Origin: Desulfatitalea tepidiphila
GTDB taxonomy: Bacteria > Desulfobacterota > Desulfobacteria > Desulfobacterales > Desulfosarcinaceae
Length of the DNA stretch: 64,000 nt
Assembly: GCF_001293685.1 (NCBI RefSeq)
Contig: NZ_BCAG01000003.1
Location: forward strand, 1,612,001-1,676,000
Direction: 5' to 3'
Of this stretch, positions 26,000 through 33,334 are shown one piece after another. Below the pieces are notes generated by a model. The model did no database searches and was not told the origin of the DNA. It saw only the letters and a program-made list of their open reading frames with translations. The stretch's first letter is position 1. Every line of letters begins with the position of its first letter. The translations under genes were made by a program, and so were the position numbers.

Positions 26000-26886
26000 T
26001 CTCTCAATTGCCGGCCGGTCAGATTTAAAAAGACGGTTTCCAGGGTCGGGTTCTGGACCTGCATGTCGGTGAGATCGATCCGTCGCTGCAGAAACGTCTC
26101 GATGGCCGTGTTCATGTTCTTGACTTGGATCGCCAGGCGCCCGTCCATGGGCTCTGTTTCAAGGGCAATACCGGCCAGCTTGTCCTGAACGGCTGCTTCC
26201 GGCAGGATCACGCGAACCCCCTGGGCATGATGCGTGATCAGTTCCTGGGGGGTGCCCTGGGCGATGATCTTGCCTTTGTCCACGACGGCCACGATGTCGC
26301 ACAACTGCTGGGCCTCTTCCATGTAATGGGTGGTCAGGATGATCGTCTTGCCATCCTGTTTGACCCGATCGACGATGTCCCACAGATTGCGTCGCGCCTG
26401 GGGGTCCAGACCGGTGCTCGGTTCATCCAGGAAAAGCAGTTGCGGCTGATTGATCAATGCCAGAGCCAGCAACAATCGTTGACGCTGGCCGCCGGAAATT
26501 CTATCGTTAAGCTGTTTGCGGATGTCATCCAGGTGGCACAGGTCGATCAGCGCTTCGATGTCATGGGCGTAGTGGTAAAGCGCGTGGAAGGTCTTCAGCG
26601 TCTCCTGCACGGTCATGAACCCCATCAGGGCCGTCTGCTGAAACATGATGCCGATCTCTTCACGGAACGAGGCGGCGCGGGGTTTGCCCCGATAGCGCAC
26701 CTCGCCGGAGCTGGGAGGGATGATATCCTCGATGATCTCGATGAGCGTGGTTTTGCCTGCACCGTTGGGGCCGAGCAGTCCGAAACAGACGCCGGCCGGG
26801 ACCGACATGTCGAGGTGGTCCACGGCGGTTAAAGATCCGTAATGTTTCGAAACGTCGATCGCTTCAATGATAGGGGGACCGCTCAT
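25996..26886 (-). CDS. ABC transporter ATP-binding protein
   Basis: About 296 residues with all nucleotide-binding motifs: Walker A GPNGAGKTTLIEI, Q-loop MFQQTALMG, signature ISGGQRQRLLLALAL, Walker B LLFLDEPSTGLD, and switch His in ILTTHYMEEAQQL. The C-terminal 60 residues match the extension seen in ABC-2 partners. Translation from the ATG at 26886 (MSGPPIIEAIDVSKHYGSL) fits homologues; another in-frame ATG lies 15 bases upstream, and neither has a good ribosome-binding site. It pairs with the downstream permease through a 4-base overlap. The upstream flank is a repeat element at 26961-27083. Confidence 0.9.
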   Translation of the reverse strand: MSGPPIIEAIDVSKHYGSLTAVDHLDMSVPAGVCFGLLGPNGAGKTTLIEIIEDIIPPSSGEVRYRGKPRAASFREEIGIMFQQTALMGFMTVQETLKTFHALYHYAHDIEALIDLCHLDDIRKQLNDRISGGQRQRLLLALALINQPQLLFLDEPSTGLDPQARRNLWDIVDRVKQDGKTIILTTHYMEEAQQLCDIVAVVDKGKIIAQGTPQELITHHAQGVRVILPEAAVQDKLAGIALETEPMDGRLAIQVKNMNTAIETFLQRRIDLTDMQVQNPTLETVFLNLTGRQLRD

Positions 26887-26960
26887 AAGACGCCAGTGCA
26901 TTTTAGGGTTGCAATACGTTCACATCGATCTTGATGGATTCGTCAAAAAACTTTTGCCGA

Positions 26961-27083
26961 ACGGCGCCGTAAGAAGTTTAAGGTCAAGGCGTGCGAAATT
27001 CCGTGTCCTGAGTCGAACTTGTCGTACGCCGCAAGGACCGCGGGATGAGCGCAACGCAGATATTGGGCTTCTTACGGTGCCGT
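26961..27083. repeat. MITE-like element with different ends (family A relative)
   Basis: A 123-base element with 16-base terminal inverted repeats (ACGGCGCCGTAAGAAG and CTTCTTACGGTGCCGT, 15 of 16 complementary). Its internal boxes (GTCAAGGCGTGCGAAA and GCGCAACGCAGATATT) match those of family A, though the ends do not. It lies between the divergent ABC ATPase and YhdH-type genes, just upstream of the ribosome-binding site of the latter. Confidence 0.65.
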
Positions 27084-27109
27084 AAATCCTGTCACAGGAG
27101 GTAAGCCAC

Positions 27110-28111
27110 ATGAGCCAAACCTTGTTCCGCGCCATGGTCGTGGAAGAAACCGCCGACCATCGTTATACCAGCAGCATCCAGTCCCGAGCGGTGTCTGATT
27201 TACCCAAAGGAGAGGTATTAATCAAGGTGCATTATTCATCGCTGAACTACAAAGATGCCCTCTCCGCCAACGGCAACAAGGGCGTCACGCGGCGATATCC
27301 GCACACCCCGGGAATCGATGCGGCCGGCGAGGTGGCCGACAGCACGAGTGACGACTTTGCCATCGGCGAACCGGTCTTAGTCACCGGGTACGACTTGGGC
27401 ATGAACACCTCCGGCGGGTTGGCGGAGTATATCCGCGTGCCGGCCAGTTGGGTGGTCCGCTTGCCCGAGGGCATGACCCTGAAACAGAGCATGATATATG
27501 GAACGGCGGGGTTTACGGCCGCCCTGAGCCTGCTCAAACTCGAAGAGAGCGGCATTACCCCCCAAAGCGGCGACATCCTGGTCACCGGTGCCAGCGGCGG
27601 GGTGGGCAGCCTGGCCGTGGGCATTTTGGCCACAGCCGGCTATTCGGTGGTGGCCGCTTCGGGTAAGGCGGCGGCCGCCGATTTGCTCACCCGCATGGGC
27701 GCCAAGGAGATCCTGGGACGCAGCTCGGTCATCGACACTTCGGGCAAGCCGTTGTTGCGCACGCGATTTGCCGGGGCCATCGATACGGTGGGCGGTGATA
27801 TCCTTTCGTTCGCCCTGCGATCGGTCCAATACGGCGGCGCTGTCACCTGCTGCGGCAACGTGGCTTCTCCCGAACTGCACCTCACGGTCTACCCGTTCAT
27901 CCTGAGAAGCATCAGCCTGTTTGGCATCGATTCGGCCGAATGTCCCATGCCCCTGCGCAAAGCCGTTTGGGAACGCCTGGCCGGCGACTGGCATTTGAGC
28001 GCCTTGGACAACCTGACGACGGAGATCACCCTGGAGGCGGTCCCCGAGCATTTCGATGCCATGCTCAAGGGGCAACACATGGGGCGTTGCGTCGTGAAAT
28101 TTCAACCGTGA
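27110..28111 (+). CDS. YhdH/AcuI-type zinc-free alcohol dehydrogenase family oxidoreductase
   Basis: A 333-residue medium-chain dehydrogenase/reductase of the YhdH group. It has the GroES-like fold first (VLIKVHYSSLNYKDALSANG, then PHTPGIDAAGEV) and a Rossmann domain with VTGASGGVGSLAVGILATAG at about 160-179. The zinc ligands of true alcohol dehydrogenases are missing. YhdH/AcuI members reduce acryloyl-CoA or quinones with NADPH; acryloyl-CoA reductase is the best-supported activity of the group. A strong AGGAGG lies 9 bases ahead of the ATG. It is a single gene with structured repeats downstream. Confidence 0.88.
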   Translation: MSQTLFRAMVVEETADHRYTSSIQSRAVSDLPKGEVLIKVHYSSLNYKDALSANGNKGVTRRYPHTPGIDAAGEVADSTSDDFAIGEPVLVTGYDLGMNTSGGLAEYIRVPASWVVRLPEGMTLKQSMIYGTAGFTAALSLLKLEESGITPQSGDILVTGASGGVGSLAVGILATAGYSVVAASGKAAAADLLTRMGAKEILGRSSVIDTSGKPLLRTRFAGAIDTVGGDILSFALRSVQYGGAVTCCGNVASPELHLTVYPFILRSISLFGIDSAECPMPLRKAVWERLAGDWHLSALDNLTTEITLEAVPEHFDAMLKGQHMGRCVVKFQP

Positions 28112-28493
28112 TGAACGCTAAAGGCGGTGCCAGGTCACGCACGCCCACGTGTCTGAAAGGAGCTTTGCGACTCATGCGTTGGAGTTTTTCTATCCGGTGG
28201 GACTGGTGGGCGCTCCGGACGGCCCGGAAACTCGCATGCGCTCAAACAGTCCGGGCCGCTTTTCCTCCGCTGCACCCGACCGGCACCAACACGACATGCG
28301 AACGAGGGAGCAGATCGCCCACCAGTCCCACCTCCTCCTTTGAAGGATTCGACATCAGGCCGTTATGCCGTGATAGTGATCATTTTGTTGCATAGAAATT
28401 CACGCGGGACCATGACGATGGCAAACGTCGGGAGCAAAAACTAATTTTAAATACTTGATTCCGCGTGAAGTTCACATCGGGGTATCAGTTCTA
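28112..28493. other. Intergenic region with a truncated structured element
   Basis: No gene is seen. The stretch contains the inverted-orientation copy of the structured repeat at 28150-28345. The remainder (28346-28493) is AT-richer. The sequence ATAGTGATCATTT at about 28373 recurs at about 28766, at the right end of the next copy. Confidence 0.5.
28150..28345 (-). repeat. Structured hairpin element, family S, copy 1 (inverted, shortened)
   Basis: A perfect 17-base outer stem (28196-28212 with 28316-28332, GGTGGGACTGGTGGGCG) encloses the family's core hairpin at 28220-28258 (CGGCCCGG...CCGGGCCG with loop sequence AAACTCGCATGCGCTCAAAC). The core loop reads in the opposite sense to the copies at 28496 and 29990. 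One strand of the middle stem seems to be missing. Confidence 0.65.
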
Positions 28494-28495
28494 TT

Positions 28496-28770
28496 TGAAT
28501 GTGACTCACCCAGAAGGGCATGCTTTCCAGAGGTTGATTGATGAAAAAATTCGCTTGGCAATGTTTATGGCAGGCCTGGGTGGGGCAGGTGGCCAGGGCC
28601 ACGTGAGCCATGCGGTTTAGTGCCGCTTGAATGCAAACGGCGGACAAGTGGCCCAGACTGTTTGAGCGCAGCGAGTTTCTGGGCCGCCCGCCGTGCATTT
28701 TACCGGCACTTGACCGCTTGGCGGGTGGCATCGGTCACCTGCCCCACCCAGGCCGGATTTAATGAATAGT
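28496..28770 (+). repeat. Structured hairpin element, family S, copy 2
   Basis: About 275 bases. Three nested stems can be drawn: an outer 22-bp stem (28573-28594 with 28733-28754, one G-U), a middle stem (AGTGCCG 28619-28625 with CGGCACT 28704-28710, then AATGCA and ACGGCGG with their partners), and a core hairpin GGCCCAG/CTGGGCC (28650-28656, 28679-28685) with loop ACTGTTTGAGCGCAGCGAGT. It lies just upstream of the MalY/PatB-type gene. Closely similar to copy 3 at 29990. Confidence 0.8.
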
Positions 28771-28816
28771 GATCATTTAAACATTTAAACTAGATATATT
28801 AATTTATCATACTGAT

Positions 28817-29992
28817 ATGTTTGACTTTGAAACCGTCATCGACAGGTCGAACTCGGACAGCCACAAGTGGCAAAAGTACAGTGGCCGGGACGTCATCCCC
28901 ATGTGGGTGGCCGATATGGATTTTCCATCGCCACCGGCCATCGTCGATGCACTCCGCCGCAGAATCGATCACGCCATATTCGGATATGGCAGCCCTTCAC
29001 CGCAACTCAAGGAGGCCGTCATTGCCTATCTCCATGAGAGCTATTCCTGGGATGTCTCCGGGGATTGGATCGTGTGGCTTCCCGGCTTGGTGACGGGCCT
29101 GAATGTGGCCTGTCGCAGCTGGGGCCGGCCGGGCGCCGGCATAATGACCGCCCTGCCCGTCTACCCGCCTTTTTTGACGGCACCAGGACTTGCAGGCAAG
29201 CGACTGCGGACAACCCGGCTTTCTTTCGAAGACCAACACTGGCAATTCGATTGGGATGCGCTGCAAAATACCATCGACGCCCGGACCGCCATGTTTCTCC
29301 TCTGTTCGCCGCACAATCCCACGGGCAGGGTGTGGACCCGCGCCGAGCTTGAAACCCTGTCCGCCATGTGCCTGAAATCGGGAATGGTGATCTGCTCGGA
29401 TGAGATCCACTGCGACCTGGTGCTGGAACCGGGATGCCGCCACATTCCCACCGCCACCATCGATCCTGAGGTGGCCGATCGTACGATTACATTGATGGCA
29501 CCGAGCAAGACCTATAACATTCCAGGACTCGGATGCGCCTTTGCCATCGTCTCCAACCCTAAACTGCGCATGCGGTTCAAGCGGGCCATGGCCGGCATCG
29601 TGCCCCACGTCAATGTATTGGGCTTCGTGGCTGCCCAGGCCGCTTATCAGCACGGCAAACCTTGGCTGGCGGCCGTCATCGACTATTTGCGGCGGAATCG
29701 GGACCAGGTCGTCGATCGGGTACGCCAATGGCCGGGCGTCACAATGGGGCCGGTCGAGGCGACTTACCTGGCCTGGATGGACATGCGGGCCCTGGGTGGA
29801 AAAAATGTCGCTGAGCGATTCGAAGAAGCGGGAGTCGGGCTGTCCGATGGCGCGGCATTCGGCGCGCCGGGCTTCGTTCGGCTGAACTTCGGCTGTTCCC
29901 GCAACTTGCTGGTCGAGGCCCTGGCCCGTATGACCCGTGCCATCGAGAAGTGGGATATCCCATGTTCCGCCATCGACAGCAATTTTGACTGA
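28817..29992 (+). CDS. MalY/PatB family PLP-dependent aminotransferase / cystathionine beta-lyase
   Basis: A 391-residue fold-type I PLP enzyme. MFDFETVIDRSNSDSHKW and IPMWVADMDFPSPPAIVDAL at the start are diagnostic for the MalY/PatB C-S lyase group. PLP contacts: SPHNPTGRVW at about 166-175, CSDEIHCDL at about 194-202, and the Schiff-base Lys231 in APSKTYNIPGLGCAF. FVRLNFGCSRNLL near the C-terminus holds the carboxylate-binding Arg. The expected reaction is beta-elimination of cystathionine or related thioethers to pyruvate, ammonia and a thiol. The gene is flanked by two direct copies of the family S structured element; its TGA stop is the first three bases of the right copy. Confidence 0.9.
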   Translation: MFDFETVIDRSNSDSHKWQKYSGRDVIPMWVADMDFPSPPAIVDALRRRIDHAIFGYGSPSPQLKEAVIAYLHESYSWDVSGDWIVWLPGLVTGLNVACRSWGRPGAGIMTALPVYPPFLTAPGLAGKRLRTTRLSFEDQHWQFDWDALQNTIDARTAMFLLCSPHNPTGRVWTRAELETLSAMCLKSGMVICSDEIHCDLVLEPGCRHIPTATIDPEVADRTITLMAPSKTYNIPGLGCAFAIVSNPKLRMRFKRAMAGIVPHVNVLGFVAAQAAYQHGKPWLAAVIDYLRRNRDQVVDRVRQWPGVTMGPVEATYLAWMDMRALGGKNVAERFEEAGVGLSDGAAFGAPGFVRLNFGCSRNLLVEALARMTRAIEKWDIPCSAIDSNFD

Positions 29993-30268
29993 ATGTGATT
30001 CGCCTTGAAGGGCATGGATGACAGAAGTTGTTTGATAAAAAATTCGCATCGAAACGGCCATGGCAGGCGTGTGTGGGGCAGGTGGCCAGGGCCACGTGAG
30101 CCAGAGGTCGTAGAGCCAGTTGAATGCAGACGGCGGACAAGCGGCCCAGACTGTTTGAGCGCAGCGAGTTTCTGGGCCGCCCGCCGTGCATTTTACTGGC
30201 TCTTGACCGCTTGGCGTGTGGCATCGGCCACCTGTTCCACACACGCCGGGTTTAATGAATTGCATTCA
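29990..30268 (+). repeat. Structured hairpin element, family S, copy 3
   Basis: A second direct copy of the 28496-28770 element. Outer stem 30066-30087 with 30226-30247 (22 pairs with two G-U), middle stem AGAGCCA (30112-30118) with TGGCTCT (30197-30203), core hairpin 30143-30178 with the same loop as copy 2. Bases that differ between copies 2 and 3 change on both sides of the stems. It begins at the stop codon of the MalY/PatB-type gene. Confidence 0.8.
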
Positions 30269-30417
30269 GATAGAATAGCTGGCCCATCGACAAGGTTGTT
30301 GACAACTGACTTGAAATAATCGAAAAAATAATTCCGTAAGCAGGTAACGGGGTCCCGCGTCCTTGCCGGCGCAGGTCAATAGGACTTAGGATAAATTGCG
30401 ACGAGAGAGGCAGTGTC
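30269..30417. other. Leader region of the 30418 gene
   Basis: Non-coding. A TTGACA at 30299-30304 precedes an A/T-rich stretch but has no well-placed -10 box. A GAGAGG lies 9 bases before the next ATG. Confidence 0.3.
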
Positions 30418-30816
30418 ATGTATTTCATAGGCAATTTTCAGTACTTGTCCAATCAGCAGAGCGAGTCCGAAACCGAACGGCGACACGGCGTTTTTTCGAT
30501 GATGGTCCAGGCCGGCACCTCGCGGGAGGCGCTTGAAAAGTTCCGCGATCGATTGACCGCCTTTCGTCAATCCTCTTCTTTTTTCGAAGGCAGCTGCAAT
30601 ATTTTCATCAGCCAGCTCCTGGAATTCGACCAGGTGCCGAGAGATCATGCGACCATGTTGAACTTCCGATCCTATGCCGGTGACCCGATGATGCCGTTTA
30701 TCGGTTGTATCGTGCCCACAGAGGCAAACAACTCGTGCACAATTCACGAATGGAAAGAGGATCACCCCACCACGGAGGGGCGTGCGGACAATCTCTTCCT
30801 GACTTTCGAGGCATAA
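30418..30816 (+). CDS. Conserved-looking hypothetical protein, 132 residues
   Basis: I do not recognise the family. The protein starts MYFIGNFQYLSNQQSESETE, is soluble, and has mixed alpha/beta character. A helix at about 33-50 (TSREALEKFRDRLTAFRQSS) is followed by FFEGSCNIFISQLLEFDQVP and a late Trp/His-bearing strand (SCTIHEWKEDH). A GAGAGG site precedes the ATG, and codon use resembles neighbouring real genes, whereas the long antisense frame over the same bases lacks any start signal. It ends 38 bases before the radical SAM gene and could be co-transcribed with it. Confidence 0.65.
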   Translation: MYFIGNFQYLSNQQSESETERRHGVFSMMVQAGTSREALEKFRDRLTAFRQSSSFFEGSCNIFISQLLEFDQVPRDHATMLNFRSYAGDPMMPFIGCIVPTEANNSCTIHEWKEDHPTTEGRADNLFLTFEA

Positions 30817-30854
30817 CCCGAAGGGAAGTCCCGCTCTTCGATGGCAAAGACAAG

Positions 30855-31781
30855 ATGAGCCAACCCGCATACATTCAACTCGGCGACGACAATCTGCGAG
30901 CCAAAGCGCAGAAGGCGGCACAGGCCATGTCGTGCTGCACCCTGTGCCCCCGCGAGTGTCGGGTCAATCGCAATGAGGGCGAGACTGGTTTCTGCCGGAC
31001 CGGAAAACTGGCCCTGGTTTCCAGCTATAACGCCCATTTCGGTGAAGAGGCCCCCCTGGTCGGCCAGAACGGATCGGGCACCATCTTCTTCACGCACTGC
31101 AACCTGCGCTGCAATTTCTGTCAGAACTTCGAAATCAGTCACCTGGGACAAGGGGTGGAGGTGACCGGTCGGCAGCTGGCCGACATCATGCTCCATCTCC
31201 AGGAGGAGGGGTGCCACAACATCAATTTCGTCACCCCGAGCCATGTGGTTCCCCAGATTTTGGCCGCCACCCTGCTCGCAGCCAGAAACGGCCTTTCGAT
31301 TCCCCTGGTTTACAACACGGGCGGTTACGACAAGGTGGAAACATTGGCGCTGCTCGACGGGGTGATCGATATCTACATGCCGGATTTCAAATTCTGGGAC
31401 AATGCCGTCGCTGAAAAGACTTGCCAGGCGCCCGACTATCGTGAGGTGGCCTGCGCTGCGCTTCGGGAGATGTATCGCCAGGTCGGGGATCTCGAGATGG
31501 ACGAAAACAACCTCGCGCGCCGGGGCCTTCTGGTGCGCCATCTCGTGCTGCCCGGCGGCCTGGCCGGCACCCGTGAAGTGATGCGCTTTATCGCCCAAGA
31601 AATCTCCAAGCGCACCTATGTCAACATCATGCCCCAATACAGACCATGCGGCCTTGCCGGCCAGGTGGCGGAGTTGGCCAGGTCGCTGTCTCCCAACACA
31701 TTCCGGGCGGCGGTACAGGCCGCCATCGAGGAGGGCGTCACCCGCCTGGACAACCGCAGGCCCATATTTTTTAAAAAATGA
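30855..31781 (+). CDS. Radical SAM protein, PflX/PflA-like
   Basis: A 308-residue radical SAM enzyme from the ATG at 30855 (MSQPAYIQLGDDNLRAKAQK). It has a Cys-rich N-terminal cluster typical of PflX-type proteins (CTLCPRECRVNRNEGETGFC), then the radical-SAM motif CNLRCNFC (C-x3-C-x2-C) inside THCNLRCNFCQNFEISHLGQ at about residues 84-103. Later stretches (IDIYMPDFKFWDNAVAEKTC, VNIMPQYRPCG) match the family. Such proteins resemble pyruvate formate-lyase activases, but the substrate of this group is unknown. No glycyl-radical enzyme gene is adjacent. It lies 16 bases upstream of the cyclophilin gene. Confidence 0.85.
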   Translation: MSQPAYIQLGDDNLRAKAQKAAQAMSCCTLCPRECRVNRNEGETGFCRTGKLALVSSYNAHFGEEAPLVGQNGSGTIFFTHCNLRCNFCQNFEISHLGQGVEVTGRQLADIMLHLQEEGCHNINFVTPSHVVPQILAATLLAARNGLSIPLVYNTGGYDKVETLALLDGVIDIYMPDFKFWDNAVAEKTCQAPDYREVACAALREMYRQVGDLEMDENNLARRGLLVRHLVLPGGLAGTREVMRFIAQEISKRTYVNIMPQYRPCGLAGQVAELARSLSPNTFRAAVQAAIEEGVTRLDNRRPIFFKK

Positions 31782-31797
31782 AAATAAGGAGCGTATC

Positions 31798-32418
31798 ATG
31801 ACCGCGATCATCAAGTGGCTTATGGCCATCGTCCTGTTGACGATCACCACTGCCGATGCTCAAACCGAAACACCACGGGTGCGTATGGAAACTTCCAAGG
31901 GCGCTATTGTCATTGCCCTGGATCCCCAAGCGGCTCCGAAGACCGTTGCCAATTTTCTTGCCTATGTGGAGAGCGGGTTTTACGACAACACCATTTTTCA
32001 TCGGGTCATCAAAGGCTTCATGATCCAGGGCGGCGGATTTGAGGCGGATATGCGCCAGAAGCGCACCCAGGCGGCCATCGTGAATGAAGCCGACAACCGC
32101 CTGAAGAACTTGGCCGGCACCATCGCCATGGCCCGCACGTCGGCACCCCACTCCGCCACCTCCCAATTTTTCATCAACACCGTGGACAACGCCTTTCTCG
32201 ACTTCAAAAGAAAAACCAACAGAGAGTATGGCTATTGCGTGTTCGGCCGAGTCGTAGAAGGCATGGAGGTCGTAAAAGCCATCGAAAATGTGGCCACCGC
32301 CATGAGGGGCGGCCACCGGGACGTGCCCGTCGAACCGGTCATCATCCAGAAAACGGCATTGGTTACCCAGCAACTTCAACCCAGTCAGCCGGAAGAACCG
32401 ACACAGAAAAAAGAATAA
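31798..32418 (+). CDS. Peptidyl-prolyl cis-trans isomerase, cyclophilin type, exported
   Basis: A 206-residue cyclophilin. The ATG at 31798 has an AAGGAG site 6 bases away and starts a signal peptide (MTAIIKWLMAIVLLTITTAD, cut near AQT), so the enzyme is probably periplasmic. The domain contains the catalytic FHRVIKGFMIQGG segment (Arg) and SQFFINTVDNAFLDF, with MARTSAPHSATSQFF before it, matching bacterial PpiA/PpiB. A short Pro/Gln/Glu-rich tail (QPSQPEEPTQKKE) ends the protein. It catalyses proline isomerisation in folding exported proteins. It follows the radical SAM gene closely, though a functional link is not apparent. Confidence 0.92.
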   Translation: MTAIIKWLMAIVLLTITTADAQTETPRVRMETSKGAIVIALDPQAAPKTVANFLAYVESGFYDNTIFHRVIKGFMIQGGGFEADMRQKRTQAAIVNEADNRLKNLAGTIAMARTSAPHSATSQFFINTVDNAFLDFKRKTNREYGYCVFGRVVEGMEVVKAIENVATAMRGGHRDVPVEPVIIQKTALVTQQLQPSQPEEPTQKKE

Positions 32419-32698
32419 CCGCCCAAAACCATAAAGCCCATGCACACATTAAAAGCTTGACACGGCGTGCATCCGGAGATTAGTTTTGTCATATATAAAC
32501 ACCATCGATTCCCACAGTGATATAGCTGCTGAGCGCACCTCTAAACTACGCCACAAACGCGTCATCCGAAACCGAGCATCGGTTGATGCGTATCCTGTTT
32601 GAGCTAAAAATTTCCTTTGAGTTCTGCTCAGAACAGAGAACCGCCTGCACGGGCACGGAAATCAACACAGGTCCCACCGGGACCAGACGGTCAACGCC

Positions 32699-33187
32699 AT
32701 GGAAAAAGACCGACGCCGACATAAACGCTATTCGCTCAACCATCGCGTATTCGCGATCGTCCGATCCGATGCGCACGCACTTGAGCGCATCGACGACATG
32801 AGCAAAGGCAAGCTCGGTATGGCGATCATCAAATCGAACCCGATGCGTATGGGCGAGATCCTGGATATCAGCCGCAGCGGGCTCTCTTTTCGCTACATCG
32901 CCACGAGTCGCATCCTGACCAGCCCCTGTGAAATGGACATTCTCTGCAGCGACGGCCATTACCACCTGAGCCGGCTTCCGATCCAGACCGTGAAAGACAC
33001 CTTCATCGCACCGGAGTCGCCTTTCGAAGTTTTGAAAATGAAACGCCTGACCGTCAAATTCGGCGGGCTGACGAATCGACAAAAAAACAAGCTGAATCAA
33101 CTCCTCGAGAACATTTCAACAGGGAGACGGGGAAAAATTGGGGCAAACAAGCGCGGGGTAGCAGGACCGATCAGCACCAACATGTAG
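32699..33187 (+). CDS. PilZ-domain protein (c-di-GMP receptor candidate)
   Basis: A 162-residue protein with a PilZ domain. The two binding motifs are RRRHKR at residues 5-10 (RxxxR) and DISRSG at about 59-64 (D/NxSxxG). About 50 residues separate them, more than in minimal PilZ domains. The start at 32699 lacks a clear ribosome-binding site. The 280-base gap upstream (32419-32698) shows no gene. PilZ proteins bind cyclic di-GMP and adjust motility, pili or polysaccharide export; two further candidate c-di-GMP readers are in this window (45042-45395 and the MshE-like ATPase). The target is unknown. Confidence 0.8.
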   Translation: MEKDRRRHKRYSLNHRVFAIVRSDAHALERIDDMSKGKLGMAIIKSNPMRMGEILDISRSGLSFRYIATSRILTSPCEMDILCSDGHYHLSRLPIQTVKDTFIAPESPFEVLKMKRLTVKFGGLTNRQKNKLNQLLENISTGRRGKIGANKRGVAGPISTNM

Positions 33188-33224
33188 CTTCCACTATCCC
33201 ATGGCCTTCTGGCGATCGCCATAT

Positions 33225-33268
33225 CCACCGAAACCATCCGGTGGTCACGGCCGGAGGGAAAGGCCGTG
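33225..33268. terminator. Two short hairpins between convergent genes
   Basis: CCACCG/CGGTGG (33225-33244) and CACGGCC/GGCCGTG (33246-33268) lie back to back between the PilZ gene and the convergent helicase gene. No T-run follows, so intrinsic termination is uncertain. Confidence 0.35.
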
Positions 33269-33334
33269 AATCTTTCATGTTGTTGGCTCAAAATGGCTGC
33301 TACCCCACGCTTGTTCCTATTTCGTGTCCGTCCA

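Noticed and set aside
28494-30270. Integron-like gene cassette (lyase gene between two attC-like sites)
   Set aside because: The elements are about 275 bases, lack a recognisable GTTRRRY/RYYYAAC core pair at their ends, and no integrase is visible. Flanking by repeats alone is not enough.
30376-30921. 181-codon minus-strand frame over the 132-residue hypothetical gene
   Set aside because: No start signal, no motif, and it overlaps the start of the radical SAM gene; the plus-strand frame has a ribosome-binding site and more natural composition.
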